Shown piece after piece: positions 1-5,227 of a stretch of DNA of 5,227 nt; the stretch's first letter is position 1; each line of letters starts with the position of its first letter. The notes under the pieces were generated by a model. That model saw nothing but the letters and a program-made list of their open reading frames with translations, did no database searches and had not been told where the DNA came from. The stretch spans positions 1 to 5,227 of the forward strand of contig CAKQJJ010000115.1 in assembly GCA_934247335.1 (NCBI GenBank), read 5' to 3'. The position numbers were made by a program, and so were the translations under genes. Source of the stretch: an uncultured Clostridia bacterium. GTDB lineage: Bacteria > Bacillota > Clostridia > Christensenellales > Pumilibacteraceae.

Positions 1-204
1 GGATATTATAAGCAGTCGGGCAACAAGATAGTGTGCCAGAACTGCAAAAACGCGTTTACGGTATCCGACCTCGAAACGTCGTCCGACGGATGCATTCCGT
101 GGCCCATTTACTCGTCCGACAAGACTATCGTAAACGGCGAAGTGCGCATTTCCTACGATTTTCTTAAACGTTCGGCAAGCATTTTCGCAAACTGGAAAAA
201 GTAA
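1..204 (+). CDS. DUF2318 (FtrD-like) putative Fe-S protein, C-terminal fragment
   Basis: This is the last 67 codons of a gene that begins before the window, read in frame 1 and ending at TAA (202-204). The visible protein starts GYYKQSGNKIVCQNCKNAF. Its cysteines are a CxxC pair at visible residues 12 and 15 (CQNC), with a third at residue 31 in a DGCIPWPI motif. This matches the C-terminus of DUF2318/FtrD-like proteins, where CxxC followed by GGCNPxPI is thought to bind an iron-sulfur centre. The usual GGCNP is changed here to DGCIP. The tail (VRISYDFLKRSASIFANWKK) also fits the family, which typically ends in a helix with a Trp-Lys motif. FtrD-type proteins are linked to membrane iron transport or redox. 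The N-terminal part, with any signal peptide, membrane segments or upstream cysteines, is not visible, so location and partners are unknown. The gene converges on the COG2509 gene and ends 28 bases from its stop codon. Confidence 0.72.
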   Translation, partial: GYYKQSGNKIVCQNCKNAFTVSDLETSSDGCIPWPIYSSDKTIVNGEVRISYDFLKRSASIFANWKK

Positions 205-232
205 GCGTTAAAAATTTTTTGCCGTGCCGTCG
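205..232. other. Short convergent intergenic spacer with A5T6 tract
   Basis: The 28 bases between the two convergent stop codons contain an A-run (210-214) directly followed by a T-run (215-220), so each strand has a T-run. No GC-rich stem precedes the T-run in either direction, so this is not a convincing intrinsic terminator. It may still help release transcripts from both sides, or it may simply be an AT-rich bendable spacer. Confidence 0.35.
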
Positions 233-1771
233 TCACTCGGACAAGAGTTTTGCGATTGCGTCGGCAACGCGCAGTCCGTCCGCCGAAGACGACGTTATGC
301 CGCCCGAGTAGCCCGCTCCCTCTCCGCACGGATAGAGATTGGAGGCGAACGGAGACGTAAGGTTTTCGTCCCTTTCTATCCGAACAGGCGAGCTGGTGCG
401 CGATTCGACGGCGGTGAGAACGGCGTTTTTATCGGCAAAGCCGCGCAGTTTTTTGTCCATGTCTTTAATTGCAAGGGCGATAGACGAAACTATCGGCGCG
501 GGCAGAATTTTATTCATTTCGGCAAAACGAGTACCGGGATAGGTGGGCAGCACCGATCCGAAAGCGGTGCTCTTTTTATTTGCAAGAAAGTCGCCGACAA
601 GCTGAACGGGCGCGCAGTAATCCGCTCCGCCCGCAACGAACGCCTTTCTTTCGAGATCGCGCTGAAATTCCACTCCCGAAAGCGGGTCGTCGCCGCAAAA
701 ATCTGCACTCGTCACGGGCACGATAAGCGCGGAATTTGCGTTGATTCCGCTTCGGGCGTAATTGCTCATGCCGTTGGTGACGAGCGAATTTATTTCGCTG
801 GCGGCGGGCATTACGAATCCGCCGGGGCACATGCAAAAGGAAAAGCACGCCCTCTCGCCTGCGTGCGAAACCAACTTGTAGTCGGCTGCGGGCAAAAGCG
901 GATATTTTTTGCCGTACTGCGCAAAACCTATGTTTTTTTGCAGATGTTCTATTCTCAGTCCTACGGCAAAATCCTTGGCGCGCATATTTACGCCTTTATT
1001 TTTAAGCATATAAAACGTGTCTCTTGCCGAGTGCCCCAACGCAAGGACGAGCGCGTACGGCGATATTTTTGTTATTTTACCGTTATTTTCGAGCGCAATC
1101 GACTTTATCGTGCCGTTTGCAGCCGAAATATCGACTAATTTCGTGCGGAAAAGCACTTTGCCGCCGTTGTTTTCGATATACGTACGCATGTTTTTTACCA
1201 CGCCGCGAAGTTTGTCGCTGCCGATATGCGGTTTATTGAGATACGCGATTTCCGCGGGCGCGCCGAATTTTACAAAGGTATCGAACACCTGTTTGTTGTA
1301 GCCCGAATGCGTTTGCGTGTTTAACTTTCCGTCCGAAAAGGTGCCTGCTCCGCCCTCGCCGAACTGAATATTACTGTCTTCGTCGAGAATTTTCTCTTTT
1401 GCAAAAAGTTCGGTTTTCTTTACGCGTTCGTCAACCGGGTCGCCGCGCTCCACCACTATCGGCTTTATGCCGTAGTCGATAAGGCGAACGGCGCAGCTAA
1501 GTCCGCACGGACCGGCGCCGACTATTACCACCGGGTCAGACGGCAGATTTTTTTCGGGAACGCGGGCGATTTCTTCTTTCGGCGGAAATTCGTCCGAGGA
1601 AAACTCTATCGAATACGTCAGGAAAATGTCGTTTTTGTTGCGCGCGTCCAGCGATTTTTTGAGTATGCGAAAATAACTCGGCTTTGCTCCGAGTTTTTTT
1701 TCGGCTATGCGGACGAGAGCGCTTTCGTCTTCGCCGATATTAAGTTTTATTCCCGATAATTTTTCAATCAT
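233..1771 (-). CDS. COG2509-family FAD-dependent dehydrogenase
   Basis: This is a 512-residue protein from ATG (1771) to TGA (233-235), full length for the COG2509 family of uncharacterised FAD-dependent dehydrogenases. Residues 1 to about 60 form the small alpha/beta N-terminal domain typical of the family (KKSLDARNKNDIFLTYSIEF). The FAD-binding Rossmann motif follows: VVIVGAGPCGLSCAVRL (81-97) with GxGxxG at 85-90 and the ribose-binding glutamate in VVERG (106-110). Other family landmarks are FGEGGAGTFSDGKL (137-150), FSFCMCPGGFVMPA (310-323), SRTSSPVRI (457-465) and the FAD-closing segment YPCGEGAGYSGGITSSSADG (480-499). There is no signal peptide or membrane segment, so it should be cytosolic. 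The substrate is unknown; the family is an oxidoreductase by fold and not by proven reaction. The start is supported by a GGAGAG site and by the conserved N-terminal domain. The gene overlaps the end of the upstream flavoprotein gene by 8 bases, suggesting one operon and translational coupling. Confidence 0.93.
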   Translation of the reverse strand: MIEKLSGIKLNIGEDESALVRIAEKKLGAKPSYFRILKKSLDARNKNDIFLTYSIEFSSDEFPPKEEIARVPEKNLPSDPVVIVGAGPCGLSCAVRLIDYGIKPIVVERGDPVDERVKKTELFAKEKILDEDSNIQFGEGGAGTFSDGKLNTQTHSGYNKQVFDTFVKFGAPAEIAYLNKPHIGSDKLRGVVKNMRTYIENNGGKVLFRTKLVDISAANGTIKSIALENNGKITKISPYALVLALGHSARDTFYMLKNKGVNMRAKDFAVGLRIEHLQKNIGFAQYGKKYPLLPAADYKLVSHAGERACFSFCMCPGGFVMPAASEINSLVTNGMSNYARSGINANSALIVPVTSADFCGDDPLSGVEFQRDLERKAFVAGGADYCAPVQLVGDFLANKKSTAFGSVLPTYPGTRFAEMNKILPAPIVSSIALAIKDMDKKLRGFADKNAVLTAVESRTSSPVRIERDENLTSPFASNLYPCGEGAGYSGGITSSSADGLRVADAIAKLLSE

Positions 1772-2957
1772 TGTTTATGCTCTCCGCGGCGGTAAGTGCG
1801 GACGAGAACGCCCACTGCAGATTGTAGCCGCCGCACTGCCCGTCCACGTCCAGAATTTCGCCGGCAAAATACAAGCCCGGGCATTTTTTGCTTTGCATAT
1901 CCGCCCCCACTTCGGACAGGCGTATTCCGCCTTTCGTGACCTGCGCGTAGTCGAAGCCGGCGGTGCCCGTAACTTCGAGCGTGAAGTTTTTTATGGTTTG
2001 CGCGACGGCGACGGGGTTTTGTGTTCCGGCGCGTTTTATAACCGCGCGCCCCAACGTGTTTGAAAGTATTCCGCACAACATTTCGCCGGCGGGAATGGCT
2101 TTGTTCGCGGCGCGCTCGCGGAGTGCGGAAACGAGTTTTTCAATTTCGCAATCGGGCATAAGATCGAGCGACAAAGTTACTTTCCGGTCGATTTTATCGC
2201 ATACGAATGCGGAAATCCGGAACACGGCGTCGCCCGAAACGCCGTAGTCGGTGAAAATTACGTCGCCTTTTTCGCGTGCGATCTGCTTATTGTCGCAGTA
2301 AGCGGCGACGACTGCGCCCACGCGTTGACCTTTTAGCGTTTTTATGTCCTTGGTTTCGGTTTTGAGCTGCACGAGCGAGGGGAACAATCCGGTTGCGGTA
2401 TGCCCGAATTTTTCGGCAAGCGAGTAGCCGTTGCCGTCGCTTCCGAAATTTTTAGCGGCTTTTCCGCCCGCGCACAGTATTACGTTTTTTGCCGAAAATA
2501 ATCTTTTTTCGCCGTCCGCAAGCGCCGTAACGGTGAAATATTCGCCTTTTTTGGTTATATCGGTTACGAACGCGCCGGTTATTACTTTTTTGTTTTGGTC
2601 GGTTTCCAGCCGATAGCGGATAAGGTCGGTAATCGACGACGCCTGTCTGGACGCGGGATAAATTCTGCCCCTATCGTCCGAGCAGAACATAAAGCCGAGT
2701 TTTTCAAAAAATGCCAGAATTTCGGTTTGCGGAAACTTTTGCATACAAGACGAAATAAGCCGTCTTTCTCCGAAGGTGAAATAACGGCTTTCGTTTATAT
2801 CGAGATTGCCGACGTTGCCCTGTCCGTTTCCTGTTGCGGACAGTTTGCGACCGACGCGCGCTCCTCTTTCGAGGACTATGGTTTTTTTATTTAAGGCGAG
2901 CGCAGCCGTAAGACCTGCGGCTCCCCCGCCTATTATTATTGTTTCGGCACTTTCCAT
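1764..2957 (-). CDS. HI0933/BaiN-family NAD(P)/FAD-dependent flavoprotein
   Basis: This is a 397-residue protein of the HI0933-like (YhiN/BaiN, COG2081) family. It has an N-terminal FAD Rossmann motif, IIIGGGAAGL (7-16), with a glutamate ending strand 2 (LERG, 29-32). The family signature follows as GRKLSATGNGQGN (36-48), then PASRQASSITDLI and a C-terminal FAD-contacting segment GLYFAGEILDVDGQCGGYNLQ. The usual GRCN of the signature is GQGN here. BaiN of bile-acid-converting clostridia is a flavoprotein reductase of this family, but most members are uncharacterised and no substrate can be inferred. It is probably cytosolic. The ATG at 2957 is chosen because homologues begin a few residues before the Rossmann motif. 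The frame is open back to a TTG at 2993, but that triplet is the first half of the -35 box, so the longer form is unlikely. No Shine-Dalgarno site precedes the ATG. The stop overlaps the COG2509 start. Confidence 0.92.
   Translation of the reverse strand: MESAETIIIGGGAAGLTAALALNKKTIVLERGARVGRKLSATGNGQGNVGNLDINESRYFTFGERRLISSCMQKFPQTEILAFFEKLGFMFCSDDRGRIYPASRQASSITDLIRYRLETDQNKKVITGAFVTDITKKGEYFTVTALADGEKRLFSAKNVILCAGGKAAKNFGSDGNGYSLAEKFGHTATGLFPSLVQLKTETKDIKTLKGQRVGAVVAAYCDNKQIAREKGDVIFTDYGVSGDAVFRISAFVCDKIDRKVTLSLDLMPDCEIEKLVSALRERAANKAIPAGEMLCGILSNTLGRAVIKRAGTQNPVAVAQTIKNFTLEVTGTAGFDYAQVTKGGIRLSEVGADMQSKKCPGLYFAGEILDVDGQCGGYNLQWAFSSALTAAESINND
1780..1785 (-). promoter_or_regulatory. Ribosome binding site of COG2509 gene
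   Basis: GGAGAG on the minus strand lies 8 bases before the ATG at 1771, inside the end of the upstream coding sequence. It fixes the start of the COG2509 gene, and with the 8-base overlap (ATGATTGA contains both start and stop) it supports coupled translation of the two flavoproteins. Confidence 0.75.
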
Positions 2958-3053
2958 ACCGCGTATTATATACGAAAACGGCAAATAAGTCAATCGTTTG
3001 ACCGATTTAGCGCATAAAATCGCGCAAAAGCCGATAAATTTTCGCTTGGCGGC
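2958..3053. other. Regulatory gap between the two minus-strand gene pairs
   Basis: This 96-base AT-rich stretch is the largest non-coding gap in the window. It carries the flavoprotein promoter (2965-2993) and most of the weak hairpin (3028-3055). A second small dyad, GCGC (3010-3013) and GCGC (3022-3025) around an 8-base loop, lies just upstream of the -35 box. This dyad could be a minor structure or a chance match. No operator for a known regulator was recognised. Confidence 0.5.
2965..2993 (-). promoter_or_regulatory. Sigma-70/SigA promoter, predicted leaderless
   Basis: On the minus strand TTGACT (2993-2988) and TATAAT (2970-2965) are separated by exactly 17 bases, a near-consensus housekeeping promoter (5 of 6 and 6 of 6 matches). 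Only seven bases (ACGCGGT) separate the -10 box from the ATG at 2957. Transcription normally starts about 5-8 bases past the -10 box, so the mRNA would begin at or within about 3 bases of the start codon. It lies in the only sizeable gap between the minus-strand genes and should drive the two flavoprotein genes. Confidence 0.8.
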
Positions 3054-3055
3054 TT
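3028..3055 (-). terminator. Weak hairpin at the end of the P-II-like gene
   Basis: A 6-bp inverted repeat (AAGCCG at 3028-3033, CGGCTT at 3050-3055) encloses a 16-base loop. On the minus strand one arm takes in part of the P-II-like stop codon, and the other arm runs into TTTTGCGCGATTTT, an interrupted T-rich stretch. It could act as a weak intrinsic terminator before the flavoprotein promoter. The long loop and broken T-run make this uncertain, and partial readthrough is plausible. Confidence 0.3.
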
Positions 3056-3740
3056 ATTTTTCTTCGCTTGGGGAAAGAAGGCTCTGAACGCCGGCAACGC
3101 TGTCCACGGGAAGCGCGAACACGGCGCCTCTCGCGTCGGTTTTTGCGCCCGCTTTATCCATAATCGCGTGCATGATGCCGTCGCGGTCTTCCTTTCTCGC
3201 GACGATGTACACCATTTCTTTTTCCTCGGTGATGGATATGCCGAAGAATTTCTGAGTGTAGCCGGCGCCCGTTCCCTTAGCTTTGAGAATGGTGCCGCCG
3301 CGCGCGTTTACTTCTCTCGCCGCGTCCATTACTACGTCTGCAAAGCCCTGATTTACTATCGTTACGATTAGACAAAATTTATTTTCTTCCATATCCTGTT
3401 CCTCACTTAATTCCTTGTCGCCTATAAAGTAGCCGAGCGCCGTTCTGCCGCCTATTCCGTCTACCGGAACGGTGAGCGCTATTCCGTTGCCGTTTTCGTT
3501 AAGATGCAGGTCGGAAAGCATTCCTTTTTTGAGAGCGGGCAGCTCGTCGGTGGGTACGAACGCCGAAAACATGATTTTTTCGCTGTGCTCGAGCGACATA
3601 TATTCGAGAATTTTGTCGTTTGCCGAGCCTATACATTGCTGAACGAACACGCAGTCCACGCCGTTCTCGTCGAAAAAGTCGAGATACGCCTGAGAAAACC
3701 GCCTTTTTGTTATTACAATTAAATATCTTAATCCTTTCAT
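3054..3740 (-). CDS. Tandem two-domain P-II-like regulatory protein
   Basis: This 228-residue soluble protein is built from two P-II-like (GlnB-fold) domains, about residues 3-100 and 121-219, roughly twice the length of a single-domain P-II. The halves align. GSANDKILEYMSL and SEKIMFSAFV (38-62) match GTGAGYTQKFFGI and EKEMVYIVA (156-181). GNGIALTVPVDGIGG (84-98) matches ARGAVFALPVDSVAG (203-217), the region equivalent to the nucleotide-binding B-loop and last strand of P-II. The classical T-loop with its uridylylated tyrosine is not evident; Y161 in the short GAGYTQ segment is the only comparable residue. P-II proteins bind ATP/ADP and other effectors and control transporters and enzymes by contact. 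Lying 19 bases behind a DUF1538 membrane gene, this one probably senses a cytosolic ligand and regulates that protein. Ligand and mechanism are unknown. Start ATG (3740) has a good ribosome binding site; stop is TAA. Confidence 0.85.
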   Translation of the reverse strand: MKGLRYLIVITKRRFSQAYLDFFDENGVDCVFVQQCIGSANDKILEYMSLEHSEKIMFSAFVPTDELPALKKGMLSDLHLNENGNGIALTVPVDGIGGRTALGYFIGDKELSEEQDMEENKFCLIVTIVNQGFADVVMDAAREVNARGGTILKAKGTGAGYTQKFFGISITEEKEMVYIVARKEDRDGIMHAIMDKAGAKTDARGAVFALPVDSVAGVQSLLSPSEEK

Positions 3741-3746
3741 ATTTTT

Positions 3747-3750
3747 CTCC
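3747..3750 (-). promoter_or_regulatory. Ribosome binding site of P-II-like gene
   Basis: GGAG followed by AAAAAT places a standard Shine-Dalgarno site 6 bases before the ATG at 3740, within the 19-base spacer after the DUF1538 stop codon. It confirms the start and shows that this genome uses SD-led initiation. Confidence 0.75.
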
Positions 3751-3759
3751 GATATCGCG

Positions 3760-5227
3760 CTATCCGATAATTTCTTCCGATTCGTCGGACGAGATTGCGA
3801 CTTTTGCCTTGCGCGTTTTTATCTTGTACACCACGCCCAGTATCTGAATGGTTATTATAGGCATCATTGCGATGAGAGCAACCACGCCGAACGCGTTTGC
3901 CGCGACGTCGCCGCCTATTCCCGTACAAAAGCCTATCGCAAGCGGCAACACGAAGCTGGTTGCCATTGCTCCCGACGCGACTCCGCCCGAGTCGAACGCT
4001 ATCGCGGTGAAGATGTCGGGCACGAAGAACATGAGAATAAGCGCAAGCGAATAGCCGGGGATGAGAATGTACATTATCGGGAAATCGAAATATATTCTCG
4101 TCATGGCAAGTCCGATGGAAATGGCGACGCCCACGCCGAGCGACAGCGAAAGCGCTTTTCCGGGGATTGCGCCCTGCGTTATTTCCTCAACCTGTTTTTT
4201 AAGCACGTGAACGGCGGGTTCCGCCATGACGACGAAGTAGCCGATAACCATTCCGAGCGGAATTATTACCCAGTTACAGTTTACTCCGCCTATTTCGAGC
4301 GCGGCTATTTCCTGCCCGAGCATGCTGCCCGTGGGCATAAATCCGACGTTTACGCCGAGAAGGAAAACGGTGAGACCGATATACGTATACGCGATTCCGG
4401 CGAGAATTTTAATGATTTCGCTTCTGGACGGCTTCGGATTGAAAATCATGAACACGAAATAGAACGCCACGAGCGGCAAAAGCGCTTTCGCAACTTCCCA
4501 GGCGTATTTCGGCGTGTTTTTAAGGAACATCGCGATAAGCTCGCGCGAGTCGGCAACGGCGGGAATTACGGTGGGTTCGTACGGAATGTCCTGCGGATTG
4601 TAAATTATGCCCAGTATCATTACCGACAAAACGGGGCCTATCGAACACAGCGCGGTAATACCGAAGCTGTCGTTTCCCGAGTGTTTGTCGCTTCGCATGG
4701 ACGCGGCGCCCGCACCGAGCGACAGTATAAACGGTACGCTCATGGGTCCGGTGGTAACTCCGCCCGAGTCGAACGCAACCGGCACGAACTGCCTTGGGAC
4801 GAAGAACGACAAAGCTATGGTTGCGACGTACATCGTCAGCAGTATGTATTTAAGCGGAATGTGCAGAAAGGTGCGCATCATTGCTATTACGAGGAATACG
4901 CCCACTCCCACGCCTACCGATATTATAAGCACGAAACCGGGAACGCCGTTTACCTGTTCGGCAAGCACGCTGAGATCCGGTTCGGCAACCGTGATAAGCG
5001 TTCCGACGATGAAGCTGACGAGAATGATTACCCACGCGCTCTTTTTCTTGACCATCTGTCTGCCGATATAGTCGCCTATCGGCAACATAGCCGCGTCGGC
5101 GCCGAGAGTGAATATTCCCATGCCGACGATGAGAAGCAGCGCCCCCACCGTGAACGTGAGAAACACGCCCGTATCGAGCGGACAAACGGTAAAACACAAC
5201 AGCAAAACTATAAGCGTTATCGGGAGT
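3760..5227 (-). CDS. DUF1538-family membrane protein, N-terminus outside window
   Basis: The frame stays open to the right edge, and 488 residues are visible, beginning LPITLIVLLLCFTVCPLDTG. A TTG at 5205 is not a credible start, because the residues before it continue the first membrane helix in family style; probably one or two dozen N-terminal residues are missing. The protein is highly hydrophobic with many membrane segments and matches DUF1538, an uncharacterised integral membrane family. It is an internal duplication. LGADAAMLPIGDYIG (41-55), AEPD (81-84) and AFDSGGVTTGPM (151-162) recur as LGVNVGFMPTGSMLG (290-304), AEP (335-337) and AFDSGGVASGAM (410-421), an offset of about 250-260 residues. 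Conserved acidic residues next to glycines within membrane regions suggest an ion- or solute-conducting path. The charged tail (KIKTRKAKVAISSDESEEIIG) is probably cytosolic. The P-II-like gene follows directly, suggesting it is regulated by that protein. Transported substrate unknown. Confidence 0.88.
   Translation of the reverse strand, partial: LPITLIVLLLCFTVCPLDTGVFLTFTVGALLLIVGMGIFTLGADAAMLPIGDYIGRQMVKKKSAWVIILVSFIVGTLITVAEPDLSVLAEQVNGVPGFVLIISVGVGVGVFLVIAMMRTFLHIPLKYILLTMYVATIALSFFVPRQFVPVAFDSGGVTTGPMSVPFILSLGAGAASMRSDKHSGNDSFGITALCSIGPVLSVMILGIIYNPQDIPYEPTVIPAVADSRELIAMFLKNTPKYAWEVAKALLPLVAFYFVFMIFNPKPSRSEIIKILAGIAYTYIGLTVFLLGVNVGFMPTGSMLGQEIAALEIGGVNCNWVIIPLGMVIGYFVVMAEPAVHVLKKQVEEITQGAIPGKALSLSLGVGVAISIGLAMTRIYFDFPIMYILIPGYSLALILMFFVPDIFTAIAFDSGGVASGAMATSFVLPLAIGFCTGIGGDVAANAFGVVALIAMMPIITIQILGVVYKIKTRKAKVAISSDESEEIIG

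Noticed and set aside
187..222. GCAAA/TTTGC inverted repeat with T-run as terminator of the DUF2318 gene
   Set aside because: It is only a 5-bp AT-rich stem with a 26-base loop, so a stable terminator hairpin is not supported.
224..1138. Long open frame of 304 codons on the plus strand
   Set aside because: It lies antisense to the clearly homologous COG2509 gene. Its translation is rich in Arg, has no recognisable domain, and reflects codon bias that leaves few stops in the opposite strand.
2958..2993. TTG at 2993 as start of the HI0933-family gene, adding 12 residues
   Set aside because: The extra codons coincide with the -35 and -10 boxes, homologues start just before the Rossmann motif as the ATG at 2957 does, and no SD site precedes the TTG.
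3054..3740. P-II-like gene as canonical glnB or glnK
   Set aside because: The protein has two domains, lacks the classical T-loop, and is not beside amtB or glnA, so a nitrogen-regulator name is not justified.
4607..5071. 154-codon open frame on the plus strand
   Set aside because: It is antisense to the DUF1538 gene. Its Pro/Thr/Ser-rich translation mirrors the complement of hydrophobic codons, and it resembles no protein family.
5203..5205. TTG at 5205 as start of the DUF1538 gene
   Set aside because: The frame remains open to the window edge and the upstream residues (LPITLIV) continue a hydrophobic helix as in the family, so the true start is outside the window.

Overview
The window looks like chromosomal DNA from an anaerobic Firmicute, most likely an uncultured gut Clostridia lineage (Christensenellales-like is a guess). 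The basis is balanced base composition, Shine-Dalgarno sites of the GGAG type, a clean TTGACT/TATAAT promoter, and a gene set typical of such genomes: a DUF2318 protein, a P-II-like/DUF1538 pair, and flavoproteins of the COG2509 and HI0933/BaiN families. No RNA gene, mobile element, CRISPR array or integration signature was seen.

Layout. Bases 1-204 (+) hold the last 67 codons of a DUF2318 (FtrD-like) putative Fe-S protein. It converges on the remaining genes, all on the minus strand, across only 28 bases. Read in the minus direction from the right edge, the order is: a DUF1538 membrane protein (3760 to the edge, N-terminus cut off); a two-domain P-II-like protein (3054-3740), 19 bases behind it; a 96-base gap with a weak hairpin and a strong promoter (2958-3053); an HI0933/BaiN-family flavoprotein (1764-2957); and a COG2509 FAD-dependent dehydrogenase (233-1771) that overlaps it by 8 bases.

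The genes form two functional pairs. The first is an uncharacterised membrane transporter or channel candidate with its P-II-like regulator, both built from an internal duplication. The second is two distinct flavoproteins, apparently translationally coupled. The promoter of the second pair sits so close to the HI0933-family ATG that its mRNA should be leaderless or nearly so. That is unusual, because the two other visible minus-strand start sites have good Shine-Dalgarno sequences. No function can be assigned to either pair from sequence alone.
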